Assembly (NCBI RefSeq): GCF_014208035.1
Contig: NZ_JACHMK010000001.1
Coordinates: forward strand, 1,922,001-1,986,000
DNA from: Schaalia hyovaginalis
Lineage (GTDB): Bacteria; Actinomycetota; Actinomycetes; Actinomycetales; Actinomycetaceae
Direction of reading: 5' to 3'
DNA: 64,000 nt
Part shown: piece after piece, positions 14,448 through 23,004 of the stretch
Position numbering within the stretch: the stretch's first letter is position 1
Layout of the letters: the number at the start of each line of letters is the position of its first letter
Notes under the pieces: model-generated
The model's input: only the letters and a program-made list of their open reading frames with translations
Told to the model about the DNA's origin: nothing
Databases searched by the model: none
Translations under genes and position numbers: made by a program

Positions 14448-16348
14448 ATCGGTCTCCTCCGCCTGGGCGGGTTAGCACGCAGGTGAGCAGAGCCCAAGGA
14501 TCGCCTACCGTTGGACCGATGTCTCGACGCTTGGGCCGAAGGCCTAACAGGGGCACGTCGACCCCTCCTAATCGCGGGAGTCTCTTCAACCGCCGCGTGA
14601 CGAGGCCCACGCCTCTCCTGTGTCGTGCGCTCAACGACGAGGGGAGCTTCAGGCGAGTGTGCGCGTACCCGACTATGGCGCCTCGGGGAAGCGGAACGAG
14701 GTGATCCTGCGTAGGATGAGCGCTCCTCACTGACATACCCGGGATGACCAGTAGTGCCCGGAGACTGGCGCCCATAGACAGCAGTGACGCGTTGAGGACC
14801 TGGCCGACGTCGGTTAGACACCGTCGAAGTCCGCTGGGGCCGATGGTCTCCAGAGGGCCCATTGGGTGACGGGCGTCCATCGGTTTCAGAGCCACCAGGC
14901 GTGTCCTGACCATTCGATGTATTCCGGTCATCGCGGCGCCGGGAGGCTCTGCGACGTCCGCTCCGTCCGAATCCGCTGATGAAGCTCTTTGTCATCATGG
15001 CGAGGCCGACCGCGCCGCCGATCGTGCGCCCCACGCCGGTGGAGGAGGCACCGAAGATCGCGCGGATGTGTCCGATCGCTGCGAAGGCAGCGATGATGGC
15101 GACGAGGGCGATGAGGACCGCCGACATCCAGCCCAAGCGTGTACTCAACAAGATCGCGACATTTGTGACCGCCAGTGCTGCGGCCAAAATGAGGAGGCTG
15201 AGGAATGCCATTGCGACGAATCCGACGAGGAGGGAGAACCATCGATTCGCCCATCCCCGAGGTGCCCCAGGGATCGCCCACATGGCTGAGAAGAAGCCGC
15301 CGAGGATCAACATGATGAGGGCTGAGATGATGTTGGCGACGACGATCAGGTCGAGGGCGATGATGACTAGGCAGAACACGGTTGCCATGAGGAGCGACAT
15401 GGTGGCCACCCCGAGCCTATAGGCGCCGTTGTGTCCGGAGACGATCGTGTAGGCGGATGATTTGTCACCTCCGATGGAGTTCCTGATCGTCTGGGTGATG
15501 TAGGTTCCGCGTTCGGCTTCGGTCCTGGCCAACAGTTCGGATCCCCACTGCTGGCAGGCGGATTGAGTGCCGAACTCGGCCAGGCACCAGGGTGTCACGA
15601 CGAAGGTGCGCCAGATGGAATCTCCCATGACGCGCATGCCCGTCGTTTGCGCATCGTCTGTGAAGGTCGGGGTGGGCCCCTCGAAGGGGTTCGTGGTCGT
15701 AGCGGGCGCCAAAGCGACGGCCTGACTGGCGCTTGCAACGCCGGCCTGGTGGACGGTTCGCATCGCTCCCAACCACGCGTCAGGATGGGCGGCCAGGGAC
15801 AGTGCGACGACGCCTGACAAGCCAACGAGGAATGCTTGGTTGATCGCCTCGCCAGTGTTTCCTCGCATCTTGATGAGGATGGTGAGTGCGCCGACGGCGA
15901 GGGCCGACGGTAAGAGCCAGCCGGCGAACGCAGTTCCGGCGGCGCCCACGCTGCTCGACAAGGCCGGGCTGAATTCTGCGAATCCATCGAAGGATTGAAT
16001 CTGCCAGGTCAGCGTGATCGCCGCGTTGGCAAGCGTCCTCGTCGAAGTGAAGATCGTGTTGGCGAAGGTGTTGAGGTTGTAGTCGACGATCCCGAAGTCG
16101 AGCAGACCGCCGTCAACGAAATCAAAGGTGTACACGGACTCGGGGTATTGCTCATACAGAGTCGGAGCCTGTCCTTGCTTCAAGTCCGGAGTTGAGAACA
16201 GGGAACCCATGCCCGAGGGCGTGTAGGCATCGTCCTCGGTGTCATCAGCCACGGCGGGAGAAGCCGCGAGGAAGACGCCCACGAAAGCAACGAGGAGCCC
16301 GAGGAACAGCCTGTTCGTCAGTATTGGCCGGTCGCGACGCGCTTCCAT
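14444..16348 (-). CDS. VirB6/TcpH-like polytopic channel protein
   Basis: 634 residues from ATG 16348 behind GGGAGGAGGG. A signal-like first span ends ASPAVADD. About six further membrane segments lie between 130 and 450, for example LPSALAVGALTILI and VFCLVIIALDLIVVANI. The last 170 residues are charged, Arg/Pro/Ser-rich and probably disordered and cytoplasmic. This matches the polytopic inner-channel subunit of Gram-positive type IV secretion systems. Confidence 0.8.
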   Translation of the reverse strand: MEARRDRPILTNRLFLGLLVAFVGVFLAASPAVADDTEDDAYTPSGMGSLFSTPDLKQGQAPTLYEQYPESVYTFDFVDGGLLDFGIVDYNLNTFANTIFTSTRTLANAAITLTWQIQSFDGFAEFSPALSSSVGAAGTAFAGWLLPSALAVGALTILIKMRGNTGEAINQAFLVGLSGVVALSLAAHPDAWLGAMRTVHQAGVASASQAVALAPATTTNPFEGPTPTFTDDAQTTGMRVMGDSIWRTFVVTPWCLAEFGTQSACQQWGSELLARTEAERGTYITQTIRNSIGGDKSSAYTIVSGHNGAYRLGVATMSLLMATVFCLVIIALDLIVVANIISALIMLILGGFFSAMWAIPGAPRGWANRWFSLLVGFVAMAFLSLLILAAALAVTNVAILLSTRLGWMSAVLIALVAIIAAFAAIGHIRAIFGASSTGVGRTIGGAVGLAMMTKSFISGFGRSGRRRASRRRDDRNTSNGQDTPGGSETDGRPSPNGPSGDHRPQRTSTVSNRRRPGPQRVTAVYGRQSPGTTGHPGYVSEERSSYAGSPRSASPRRHSRVRAHSPEAPLVVERTTQERRGPRHAAVEETPAIRRGRRAPVRPSAQASRHRSNGRRSLGSAHLRANPPRRRRPM

Positions 16349-16743
16349 CGTCCCTCCTCCCATTCGAACTCCTCATGCCAGGTTTGGAAATGGCCCGGGT
16401 AGAGGTGCTGCTGAACGTCGACGTCCACGCTTGCATGGTCGTCGACGATCTGAATGTTGGAGATGCGGATGATCTCGTCGCGCGCGGCCCCTGAATCGTC
16501 ATAGGGATGCTCGCAGATCGTCACCAAGGAACGCGAAGCCTCGGTGATGTAGTCAGCGCAGTACTTTTCCCAGGTTTCTTTCAAGACCGGCCCGTTGCGG
16601 ACCATGTCATAGGTCTCTCGAACCGCGACCTCGACCCCTTCGGGGGTTTTGTCGGCGGCGGTGGGCTCGTGAGCACACCCGGCCAGGCAGGCAGCGATCG
16701 CTAATCCGGCGGCGGCAAACAGTGCAGAGAACTTACGCGACAT
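16318..16743 (-). CDS. conjugation-operon lipoprotein
   Basis: 141 residues from ATG 16743 (ribosome site AAAGGAAC). The signal peptide ends with lipobox LAGC (Cys about 23). The mature part ends in a small beta-rich region (ASVDVDVQQHLYPGHFQTWHEEFEW) reminiscent of an NTF2-like fold. It overlaps both neighbours, VirB4 upstream and VirB6 downstream. Probably an exported scaffold piece of the channel; family not recognised. Confidence 0.7.
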   Translation of the reverse strand: MSRKFSALFAAAGLAIAACLAGCAHEPTAADKTPEGVEVAVRETYDMVRNGPVLKETWEKYCADYITEASRSLVTICEHPYDDSGAARDEIIRISNIQIVDDHASVDVDVQQHLYPGHFQTWHEEFEWEEGRWKRVATGQY

Positions 16744-19219
16744 GGTTGTTCCTTTCACTCGTCGGCGAGGTGTCGAGGGCGGCAAGGACCTGATCGTTCG
16801 GGACGGCGACCTGGATGGCCGCCAGCCGGCCTCGATGTCTCATGAGACAGTGTCCATGCCACACGTCCCCGCTTAACGGGTCGACGGAGACCTGTTCGAT
16901 CTCTTGCCGCATCCGTTCACTCGGCTCGACCCCGAGGATCTTCGCGACCGCATCCTGCTGCGTGGCCGTTGACTGGCTGAAGGCATAAGCCGTGGAGATC
17001 TGCTCCATGATCCCGTCATGAGCGGAGATCGACGCCGGATCCTGCGAATCAATGACGAGCGTGAGTCCCAGGGCCCGAGCCAGGCGCGCTGTCAGACTCA
17101 AGAACGCGGCACCTTCTCTGGTGGCCGTGAGCATATGAGCTTCTGGGACCGCGACGAGCTTGCGCATCCCCCGAAGCTCCGGACGCCGGGATACGTTGGT
17201 GATCCACGCGAGGGCACCGCGAATCACGGCGGCGCTCACACGTTCGGGAACCGTCCAATCCGCCGGCGCGGTCTTCGCATCGGGAAGATCCAGCTTGGGG
17301 AACTGGAGCAGGTGGATCCCCGAAGTCGCCGACAGAGTCACGCCCGTCGGCGCTCCGACAATCATGCGGCCCACGGCCGACCCCTGGAAAGTCCGAAGCT
17401 CACGGGCAATCCGTTGAGCGATCTCGTCGCTGCTCGCGGCGAGCTGGTCGATCAACCGCGCTGACGATCGCGGCTCGCCAGATTCGATGAGAGTCGAGAT
17501 CTGTTCCATGAGGACAGGATGCGCGGCCACGCGCAGGCTGTCGGAGATGAGGAGCATGAGCTGAGAGTGAGCATGAATGAGGGCGTCCTCGGGGTCCATG
17601 ACCGCCAGGAGGTCGCACGCACCCGCATGCTCGGCACTCATCTCAACCCTGTCTGCGGGAATCCCATGAGTCTTCGCGGCCGTGACAATCCCGCCGGAGG
17701 CGTTGTTCAGATCGCCCTTGAGATCAAGAACAGGCACCCACGCACCTTCGGCTCCAGCATCCAAGGAAAGGAGCTGAACGAGGGTTGTCTTGCCTCGCCC
17801 GCTTCGCCCGAGCACGGCCACCGTGGTCGTATCGCCCCTCAGGGCAGCCTCGGTCGCGTGGTGGCGAACGATCGCCGGCGTTGACCCGGTGGTGTAGCCG
17901 ATCACCGGCCCCTCATCGTCGCCGACGAGGGAGCCGCCCCAAAATCCGGACCCGAAGAAGGCCACCGAGTCCATGATGTGGTTGTACGCGTCGAGACGAA
18001 CCTCGTCTCCGACGAGCGTGGATGCCCAGGCTTCGGCCTGCGTGTCCGAGCAAACCTCGACGGTGATGCCCCTCTCGGCGTAAGCCTCGATGACAGCGTC
18101 GACACTCGAATGCAGGTCATCGAGGCTGTCTTCACTCACCGTGAGAATCGGCCACGCCTCAACGAGGCCGACCTTGCCACGTTGTAGGTCTCGTTTGAGC
18201 TCGATCATTTCGATTTCTGAGTCAGAGATCGTCTGATCGGGCTCACCGGTTGCGCTCCGGCTCGCTTCGAGACGTTGTTCTTTCGCGGATTGACGGACCT
18301 TGTCGACAGTCTTGACGGCTGAGGCCTGGCTGCGGAAGCGGAAGCGCACGGACGCCTCCGGCCACACGCTCTCCTCAAAGGCGCTCTCGTACCGAGGTGG
18401 CTTGACGATCTGCGACAGGGCCAAGAGCCACTGGCCATTCCCGCCGGGAGCCGTGTCCATGTCCTCAGGGAACTGTGTGATCGCCAATACCGCTGTGTAG
18501 GCGACCTCCTGACCAGCATCGTCGTAGAAGCGGATGTGATCGCGCAGGGGCACAGCACGCCCCCGAGTCAGCCGTGCCAGGCTGGCCCCGTGGATTAGGC
18601 CCTCCATCGGCGCCGATCCGCTAGTGCGGAATGAATCCCGGGCAATCAGCCAGGACAATGTCTCGACGGGGGTCGGGCGTGCTTTCCATACGCCGCCGGC
18701 CAGGCTGCCGGCAAGGGCTCGCATCCTCTCGTCGAGGAAGCGCAGTTCCTTGACGGGGATCGAATGGCGATCTCCCCTTCCCCAGTCGAGGGCGTTGTTG
18801 ATCGCCCTGATGATCCTCGCATCCGAACGGTCTTCAATCTCGATGCCAAGGAAGACGTGTCGTTCAGGCTGTTCCCATGAGTCGATTGAGTCTGCACGAG
18901 CTTGTGCCCACGTCATCGCCTCGGGGATCGTGAAGGCGCCGGCGGATTCGAAGTATTCGCCCGCTTCGATCTTGCCCCAGACGATCTTCAACTGGCAGTC
19001 CCGATTGGCAAGAGTCCTCCTCGCAGAGGCAATGACCTTCAGGAGCTCAGCGTCCAGGTCTGTTTCTGCGGCCATTTCATTCGAGCTCGTCGACAGGCTC
19101 ATCCATGCCGTCGCTCGCTCATCGGTAACCACCAGGCCGTCTGCGATGACGCGGTAGCTGGGGAGTGGCTTCGACATTCCAGAGGTCACGCCGACGATAC
19201 GACGAATCTTCTCAAACAC
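16733..19219 (-). CDS. VirB4/TcpF-like secretion ATPase
   Basis: 828 residues from GTG 19219, whose ribosome site GGAGAAGGA lies inside the end of tcpE. Walker A is GRSGRGKTTL (about 480). A Walker B-like segment is MRKLVAVPEAHML near 700, with DSQDPASI after it. The long N-terminal half is the VirB4 CagE/TrbE-like region. It powers assembly and transport of the conjugation channel at the membrane. Soluble apart from membrane contact. Confidence 0.88.
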   Translation of the reverse strand: MFEKIRRIVGVTSGMSKPLPSYRVIADGLVVTDERATAWMSLSTSSNEMAAETDLDAELLKVIASARRTLANRDCQLKIVWGKIEAGEYFESAGAFTIPEAMTWAQARADSIDSWEQPERHVFLGIEIEDRSDARIIRAINNALDWGRGDRHSIPVKELRFLDERMRALAGSLAGGVWKARPTPVETLSWLIARDSFRTSGSAPMEGLIHGASLARLTRGRAVPLRDHIRFYDDAGQEVAYTAVLAITQFPEDMDTAPGGNGQWLLALSQIVKPPRYESAFEESVWPEASVRFRFRSQASAVKTVDKVRQSAKEQRLEASRSATGEPDQTISDSEIEMIELKRDLQRGKVGLVEAWPILTVSEDSLDDLHSSVDAVIEAYAERGITVEVCSDTQAEAWASTLVGDEVRLDAYNHIMDSVAFFGSGFWGGSLVGDDEGPVIGYTTGSTPAIVRHHATEAALRGDTTTVAVLGRSGRGKTTLVQLLSLDAGAEGAWVPVLDLKGDLNNASGGIVTAAKTHGIPADRVEMSAEHAGACDLLAVMDPEDALIHAHSQLMLLISDSLRVAAHPVLMEQISTLIESGEPRSSARLIDQLAASSDEIAQRIARELRTFQGSAVGRMIVGAPTGVTLSATSGIHLLQFPKLDLPDAKTAPADWTVPERVSAAVIRGALAWITNVSRRPELRGMRKLVAVPEAHMLTATREGAAFLSLTARLARALGLTLVIDSQDPASISAHDGIMEQISTAYAFSQSTATQQDAVAKILGVEPSERMRQEIEQVSVDPLSGDVWHGHCLMRHRGRLAAIQVAVPNDQVLAALDTSPTSERNNHVA

Positions 19220-19757
19220 TCCTTCTCCTTTCCTTCGCGGTTCGCACCTGCTGCATCGCGTCAAAGCCGATCAGTGTCGCAGCAAAGGTGAAGTCGAGGG
19301 CTGCTGCTTTTGGAAAGCTGATCGTCTCGTGACTCCGCGGTTCCCAGACGACCTCGTCTTTGGTGAACCACTCCCGCACTTTCGACAGATCGAAGCGGCG
19401 CTGAAGGCTGAGGTATTCGCCCCGCCTCGTCGTGATCGCTCCATTGATGATCGGCCGATGCCCAACGAGGGCATAGCGTCCCCACAGAATCCAGGTCGTC
19501 AGTTTCTTGCGCCTCTCCCGGTTCGAGTCGGGCTGAAACCCGAGGTAGAAGACCACGATCGGCAAGGTCAGGTAGACCATGATTGTCTGCTGGGTCGGAA
19601 GCCCGAACAGAAGAGTCAAAGCGCCAAACCAGGCTGCGGTACCCACGGATCCGAGGAACAACAGGTCCCTGTCGACGCCGTCGCCGAGGTCGAGCCCGAG
19701 GATGCTGTGTTGTTTCGTCTGGAACTCCAGACTTCGGGTAAAGACGCGCCCATCCAT
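19212..19757 (-). CDS. TcpE-family conjugation membrane protein
   Basis: 181 residues from ATG 19757 (MDGRVFTRSLEFQTKQHSIL). Two adjacent hydrophobic segments (about 30-50 and 55-75) are followed by a basic cytoplasmic part with GRYALVGHRPIING. The size, the paired spans and the position directly before VirB4 match the TcpE family described from clostridial plasmid pCW3. Its end overlaps the VirB4 start. Confidence 0.8.
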   Translation of the reverse strand: MDGRVFTRSLEFQTKQHSILGLDLGDGVDRDLLFLGSVGTAAWFGALTLLFGLPTQQTIMVYLTLPIVVFYLGFQPDSNRERRKKLTTWILWGRYALVGHRPIINGAITTRRGEYLSLQRRFDLSKVREWFTKDEVVWEPRSHETISFPKAAALDFTFAATLIGFDAMQQVRTAKERRRSV

Positions 19758-19762
19758 TGTGT

Positions 19763-19987
19763 TCAGGCTCCGAAGAACTGGCCGATGATCCATTTCAAGA
19801 ACGTGATCGTCTGGGCGTTCGCCCACACGAACGAGCCGACGACGACAGCTGCCGCTACCAGGCCTGCCATCGCACCCCACGCCTTTTGCGCGAAGTACTG
19901 AATCGCGTTGTAGACGAGAACGATGATGAGAATGTTTCCTGCGATCGTGAGGACCCAGTCGACGATCGGCTGGCCGGTGTAGGACAT
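19763..19987 (-). CDS. small TcpD/VirB2-like membrane protein
   Basis: 74 residues, ATG 19987 behind GGAG. Two membrane spans (LTIAGNILIIVLVYNAI and GAMAGLVAAAVVVGSFVWA) are separated by a short basic turn. Same layout as the TcpD subunit or a VirB2-like channel component. It lies between tcpC and tcpE. Confidence 0.7.
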   Translation of the reverse strand: MSYTGQPIVDWVLTIAGNILIIVLVYNAIQYFAQKAWGAMAGLVAAAVVVGSFVWANAQTITFLKWIIGQFFGA

Positions 19988-20003
19988 GATGGTTTCTCCT
20001 TGC

Positions 20004-21131
20004 TTAGTAGGACAGTGATGAGACTTGCCAGCGGCTCGCTTCGCCGCCGGAGACTTGGGTGAGGGTGAGGGTGTAGGTCGCGGCGAGCTTCGCCCCGCCA
20101 ATCGACCAGGTCACCTGGGCGTGGCCGCTCCGTGTCGGCCCTGAGCCTTCGAAGGCCTTCCATGAGTCGACCGTGATGCTCCCCAGACCTGCGGGAGGTG
20201 CATCAACCGCAGAGCCCGGAGCTGTCAGGGCTGAGACATCCCCTTCAGCCCAAGCCTTGAAGAAGGCATCGATATCAGTCTTCGTGGCAGCCGTCAGCTC
20301 CGCGTCCATATCGGGCATTGCCGGCGCCAAGACCTCAACAGGCTCAGGCAAGCCCACGATCGTGGGGGCCCCTGCAACCGAAGCCCCGGCCGGCGAGACC
20401 ATCACCGGGACGAGCACCCCCACCCACGGCCCCTCGACGCCGTCGGCGTCGACCCTGGCGGCAACGAGGACATCGACGTTGCTCGCATCCTTGACCGTCG
20501 TCTTCACGGCGTGCACCCTGGCCGCATCGATCGTGAAGCTCCCCTTGCCATCCCACAAGCTGTCAGGCGTTGCCCACACGGTTTCAAGACGCGCCTCGCG
20601 GGCCTTGGGATCATCGAGGGTGAGGAACGCGACTGTCGCCTCCTCGGCGACCGCTGCTGCGCCGGCCACATCCACCCCTACCGTCTCAGGAATGGAGAAG
20701 GACTGAGGGCCAGCAACCACGGCCCGAGGGTGTGTGATCGACCAGAGATTCACACCAAGCAAGCCCACGACCCCGACGGCGACGATCGCCCGGAAGGCGC
20801 GCTGAGCACGCGACGGCCCCAAAGGTTCCCAAACCTGCTCATCACCCTCCTGACCGGCCTCCAGGGTCGCCGACGCCTTCTTCGCACTCTTTCCGAACGG
20901 CCACACAAACCGCTTCGAGCCCACAGGCTCCCCCACGCTCCCATCGGGCGACAAGACAGGAGCCGGCACTGGCGGGTACGGAGGAGGAAACTCCCCATTT
21001 CCGAACGGCCACACAAACCGCTTCGAGCCCACAGGCTCCCCCACGCTCCCATCGGGCGACAAGACAGGAGCCGGCACTGGCGGGTACGGAGGAGGAAACT
21101 CCCCATTTCCGAACGTCTGACGAGGACTCAT
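20004..21131 (-). CDS. TcpC-like conjugative transfer protein
   Basis: 375 residues. The cytoplasmic N-terminus is Pro-rich and holds a perfect tandem duplication of 36 residues (FGNGEFPPPYPPVPAPVLSP...). One span follows at about 113-130, then two NTF2-like domains: about 155-260, and about 275-375 with DIDAFFKAWAEGD and a terminal YTLTLTQVSGGEASRWQVSSL. TcpC proteins anchor the channel complex in the membrane. ATG overlaps the ssb stop. Confidence 0.85.
   Translation of the reverse strand: MSPRQTFGNGEFPPPYPPVPAPVLSPDGSVGEPVGSKRFVWPFGNGEFPPPYPPVPAPVLSPDGSVGEPVGSKRFVWPFGKSAKKASATLEAGQEGDEQVWEPLGPSRAQRAFRAIVAVGVVGLLGVNLWSITHPRAVVAGPQSFSIPETVGVDVAGAAAVAEEATVAFLTLDDPKAREARLETVWATPDSLWDGKGSFTIDAARVHAVKTTVKDASNVDVLVAARVDADGVEGPWVGVLVPVMVSPAGASVAGAPTIVGLPEPVEVLAPAMPDMDAELTAATKTDIDAFFKAWAEGDVSALTAPGSAVDAPPAGLGSITVDSWKAFEGSGPTRSGHAQVTWSIGGAKLAATYTLTLTQVSGGEASRWQVSSLSY
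20893..21108. repeat. 108-bp perfect tandem duplication in tcpC
   Basis: 20893-21000 and 21001-21108 show no difference, followed by seven bases of a third unit. The unit is a multiple of three and so keeps the frame, doubling a Pro-rich 36-residue segment. The lack of any difference implies a recent event or an unstable tract. Confidence 0.9.
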
Positions 21132-21565
21132 AGCCCCAGCTCCGCATCAGCGTCCACGGTCCCCAAGCCCGGAAGCTCCTCCGCCGGCGCCGCAGGGGCA
21201 GGGGCCTCTACGTGTTCCTTCGCCTCGACGGTGCGCCTTTGGCGCGTCGCATCTGCTCCGACGTTGAGGATTGTTACTGTCGTCCGACTGTGCTTGACAC
21301 CGTCATCGCTCACCCACGACGACGAGGTGAACTCGCCGACGACGATCACAGCCTGTCCTTTCTTCCAGGCCGCGTCCCGGATCCTGTCCGCCCGGTTTCC
21401 CCAGCCGAAGCAATCCCAAAACGTCGGGGCTTTCTCTTGAAGGTTCCCCTTCTTGTCCCGATACGCCTCGTTGACCGCCAGACGCAGGCGCACCGATGTC
21501 ACACCTCGATCCGTCTTCGAGAAGGTCGGGTCCTCCGTCAGATTCCCGATGAACGTGTGCAGCAT
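21128..21565 (-). CDS. ssb: single-stranded DNA-binding protein
   Basis: 145 residues, ATG 21565 behind AAGGAG. An OB-fold of the SSB family: FIGNLTEDPTFSKTDRG, RLRLAVNEAYRDKKGN and FWDCFGWGNRADRI (W54-type aromatic region). The acidic tail ends DADAELGL rather than the DDDIPF-type tip used to recruit partners in chromosomal SSB. It probably protects transferred or replicating single strands of the element. Confidence 0.92.
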   Translation of the reverse strand: MLHTFIGNLTEDPTFSKTDRGVTSVRLRLAVNEAYRDKKGNLQEKAPTFWDCFGWGNRADRIRDAAWKKGQAVIVVGEFTSSSWVSDDGVKHSRTTVTILNVGADATRQRRTVEAKEHVEAPAPAAPAEELPGLGTVDADAELGL

Positions 21566-21642
21566 GGGTACTCCTTCCAGAAACCAAATAGTTGGATTCG
21601 GTTTCGCTCAGTGATGGATGTGAAACAGTGGGCAGAAGGCAC

Positions 21643-22671
21643 CTATGCGCCAGAGGTGAGCCGCCTCTCTGCGATACGAACGACCTCGATATGCGAGGCG
21701 TCCGGATGTTCGGCGCGCACAGCAGCGCACGCCGCAGCGAACACGGGGTCCTCGGGCTCATCCACGGGGCGCAAGCGAGCCCGCTGAACGCTTTCAGCCG
21801 CTGATCGCAGACGTTCCGGAGCCAACGCCGGATCGACGTTGACCTCCAGGCGCTTAGCGACCAGGGCCGCCAAACGGTGGACCGTCGGCGGAAGCGGAGA
21901 ATCCATCGCCGCCCGGATCTGACGGGGAGTCCACCCCGCCTGAACACGCTCAACGAGCAGATCCACCACGCGCCGGGCCCCAACAGCGTCCAACGCCTGC
22001 ATCGTCTCGGGCAAGCACTCCACGATCAGCCTCGCCGTCTCCTCCCCCAGGGAGTCGGCCGCCTCGGCGGCCACTCCCCCAGCGTCGCCGGCACTCCTGA
22101 CCGGACCCGACCTCGCGCCCACGCCCGACTCTCCTTCGAGGTCGGGATAGGTCAGGTCTGGGGGTTCTCTATGGGGGTTAGGTTCCTCTATATGCAACCG
22201 GTCGCCCGTGACCGGTTGGCACCGGTCGCCCGTGACCGGTTGGCACCGGTCGTCTGCGACCGGTTGGCTCTCCAACCGGTCTTTGCGACCGGTTGGCTCT
22301 GGCCTGCGCATTTCCAAGTTATCCACAGGCTCCCCCTGGGGGGCGGCACCCCAACCGGTCTTTGCGACCGGTTGGCTCTGACCAGGAGAAACACGCTCAG
22401 GCTCGGCACCAACATGAACCAGGTAGAGATTCGATCTCCGGCCCCGTGAAGTCGCCCGTGACTCCCACGAAATCAGACCGAGATCCCTCAACACGACGAG
22501 CTGACGGCGGACCGCCCGCTCTTGAAGCCTCGACTTGCGCCCGATCTCCGCCTGCGACGGCCACGCAATGCCCTCATCGTTGGCAGCATCAGCGAGAGCG
22601 AGTAAGACCAAGGTCGCCGACTGATCCAACTCAGTCAGTCCCCACGCCCACGTCATCGCCTGAATACTCAC
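21643..22671 (-). CDS. replication initiator candidate with internal origin
   Basis: 342 residues from GTG 22671. The N-terminal winged-helix domain (about 1-80) includes LLALADAANDEGIAWPSQAEIGRKSRLQERAVRRQL, the pattern of helix-turn-helix initiators of phages and mobile elements. Residues about 95-160 are low complexity because they are encoded by iteron DNA (QPVTGDRCQPVTGDR). The C-terminal part (about 200-340) is helical. An initiator carrying its own iterons resembles the lambda O arrangement. It is the first large gene of the transfer operon. Confidence 0.7.
   Translation of the reverse strand: MSIQAMTWAWGLTELDQSATLVLLALADAANDEGIAWPSQAEIGRKSRLQERAVRRQLVVLRDLGLISWESRATSRGRRSNLYLVHVGAEPERVSPGQSQPVAKTGWGAAPQGEPVDNLEMRRPEPTGRKDRLESQPVADDRCQPVTGDRCQPVTGDRLHIEEPNPHREPPDLTYPDLEGESGVGARSGPVRSAGDAGGVAAEAADSLGEETARLIVECLPETMQALDAVGARRVVDLLVERVQAGWTPRQIRAAMDSPLPPTVHRLAALVAKRLEVNVDPALAPERLRSAAESVQRARLRPVDEPEDPVFAAACAAVRAEHPDASHIEVVRIAERRLTSGA
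22195..22375. other. replication origin: five dyad iterons and a DnaA box
   Basis: Five copies of a dyad near CAACCGGTC-N5/6-GACCGGTTG at 22195-22218, 22219-22242, 22244-22266, 22272-22296 and 22351-22375; the first three are about 24 bp apart. Between the fourth and fifth lies a consensus DnaA box TTATCCACA (22319-22327). All lie inside the initiator gene. This is the layout of an iteron-controlled theta origin. Confidence 0.75.
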
Positions 22672-22677
22672 AACCGA

Positions 22678-22926
22678 TCAGCCCCTCACACGCCCAAGAC
22701 CAGGAAGAGGACGGTCAGAGGACTCAGTCGTGGGAACGAGCAAAGCTTCGATATCGGCACGACGAAAACGGACTCGACCAGACGGGAGCTTCACACACTC
22801 CATGAGCCCCTCTCGCGCCCATCTCCAAAGAGCGTTCTGCGAGAATCCCGCTTCGGGATACTGCTCGACGACTTGCCGAGCAGTCAGCAACTCAACGTTG
22901 TGTTTGAAGTCTGACGTTTCATTCAC
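22678..22926 (-). CDS. excisionase-like helix-turn-helix protein
   Basis: 82 residues from GTG 22926; an upstream ATG at 22968 would lie inside the operator, so the later start is preferred. The core LLTARQVVEQYPEAGFSQNALWRWAREGLMECVKLPSGRVRFRRADIEALL is a MerR/Xis-type winged helix as in HTH_17 proteins. It probably directs the integrase toward excision or activates the transfer operon. The start coincides with the predicted transcription start (leaderless). Confidence 0.75.
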   Translation of the reverse strand: MNETSDFKHNVELLTARQVVEQYPEAGFSQNALWRWAREGLMECVKLPSGRVRFRRADIEALLVPTTESSDRPLPGLGRVRG

Positions 22927-23004
22927 ACCATCACTATGCAACACTTCATAAGCATTTACAAGCGACACTTGTAACGTTGAGTTTCATCCGTTACGCTAGT
23001 TGCA
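22924..23004. promoter_or_regulatory. divergent promoters sharing one operator
   Basis: The palindrome TTACAAG-CGACA-CTTGTAA (22956-22974) contains the -35 box of both directions (TTGTAA). Rightward: 17-bp spacer, -10 TACGCT (22992-22997), then six bases to the ATG at 23004. Leftward: 17-bp spacer, -10 CATAGT, then six bases to the GTG at 22926. Both genes would be read from leaderless messages. A repressor bound here would block both promoters. Confidence 0.65.
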
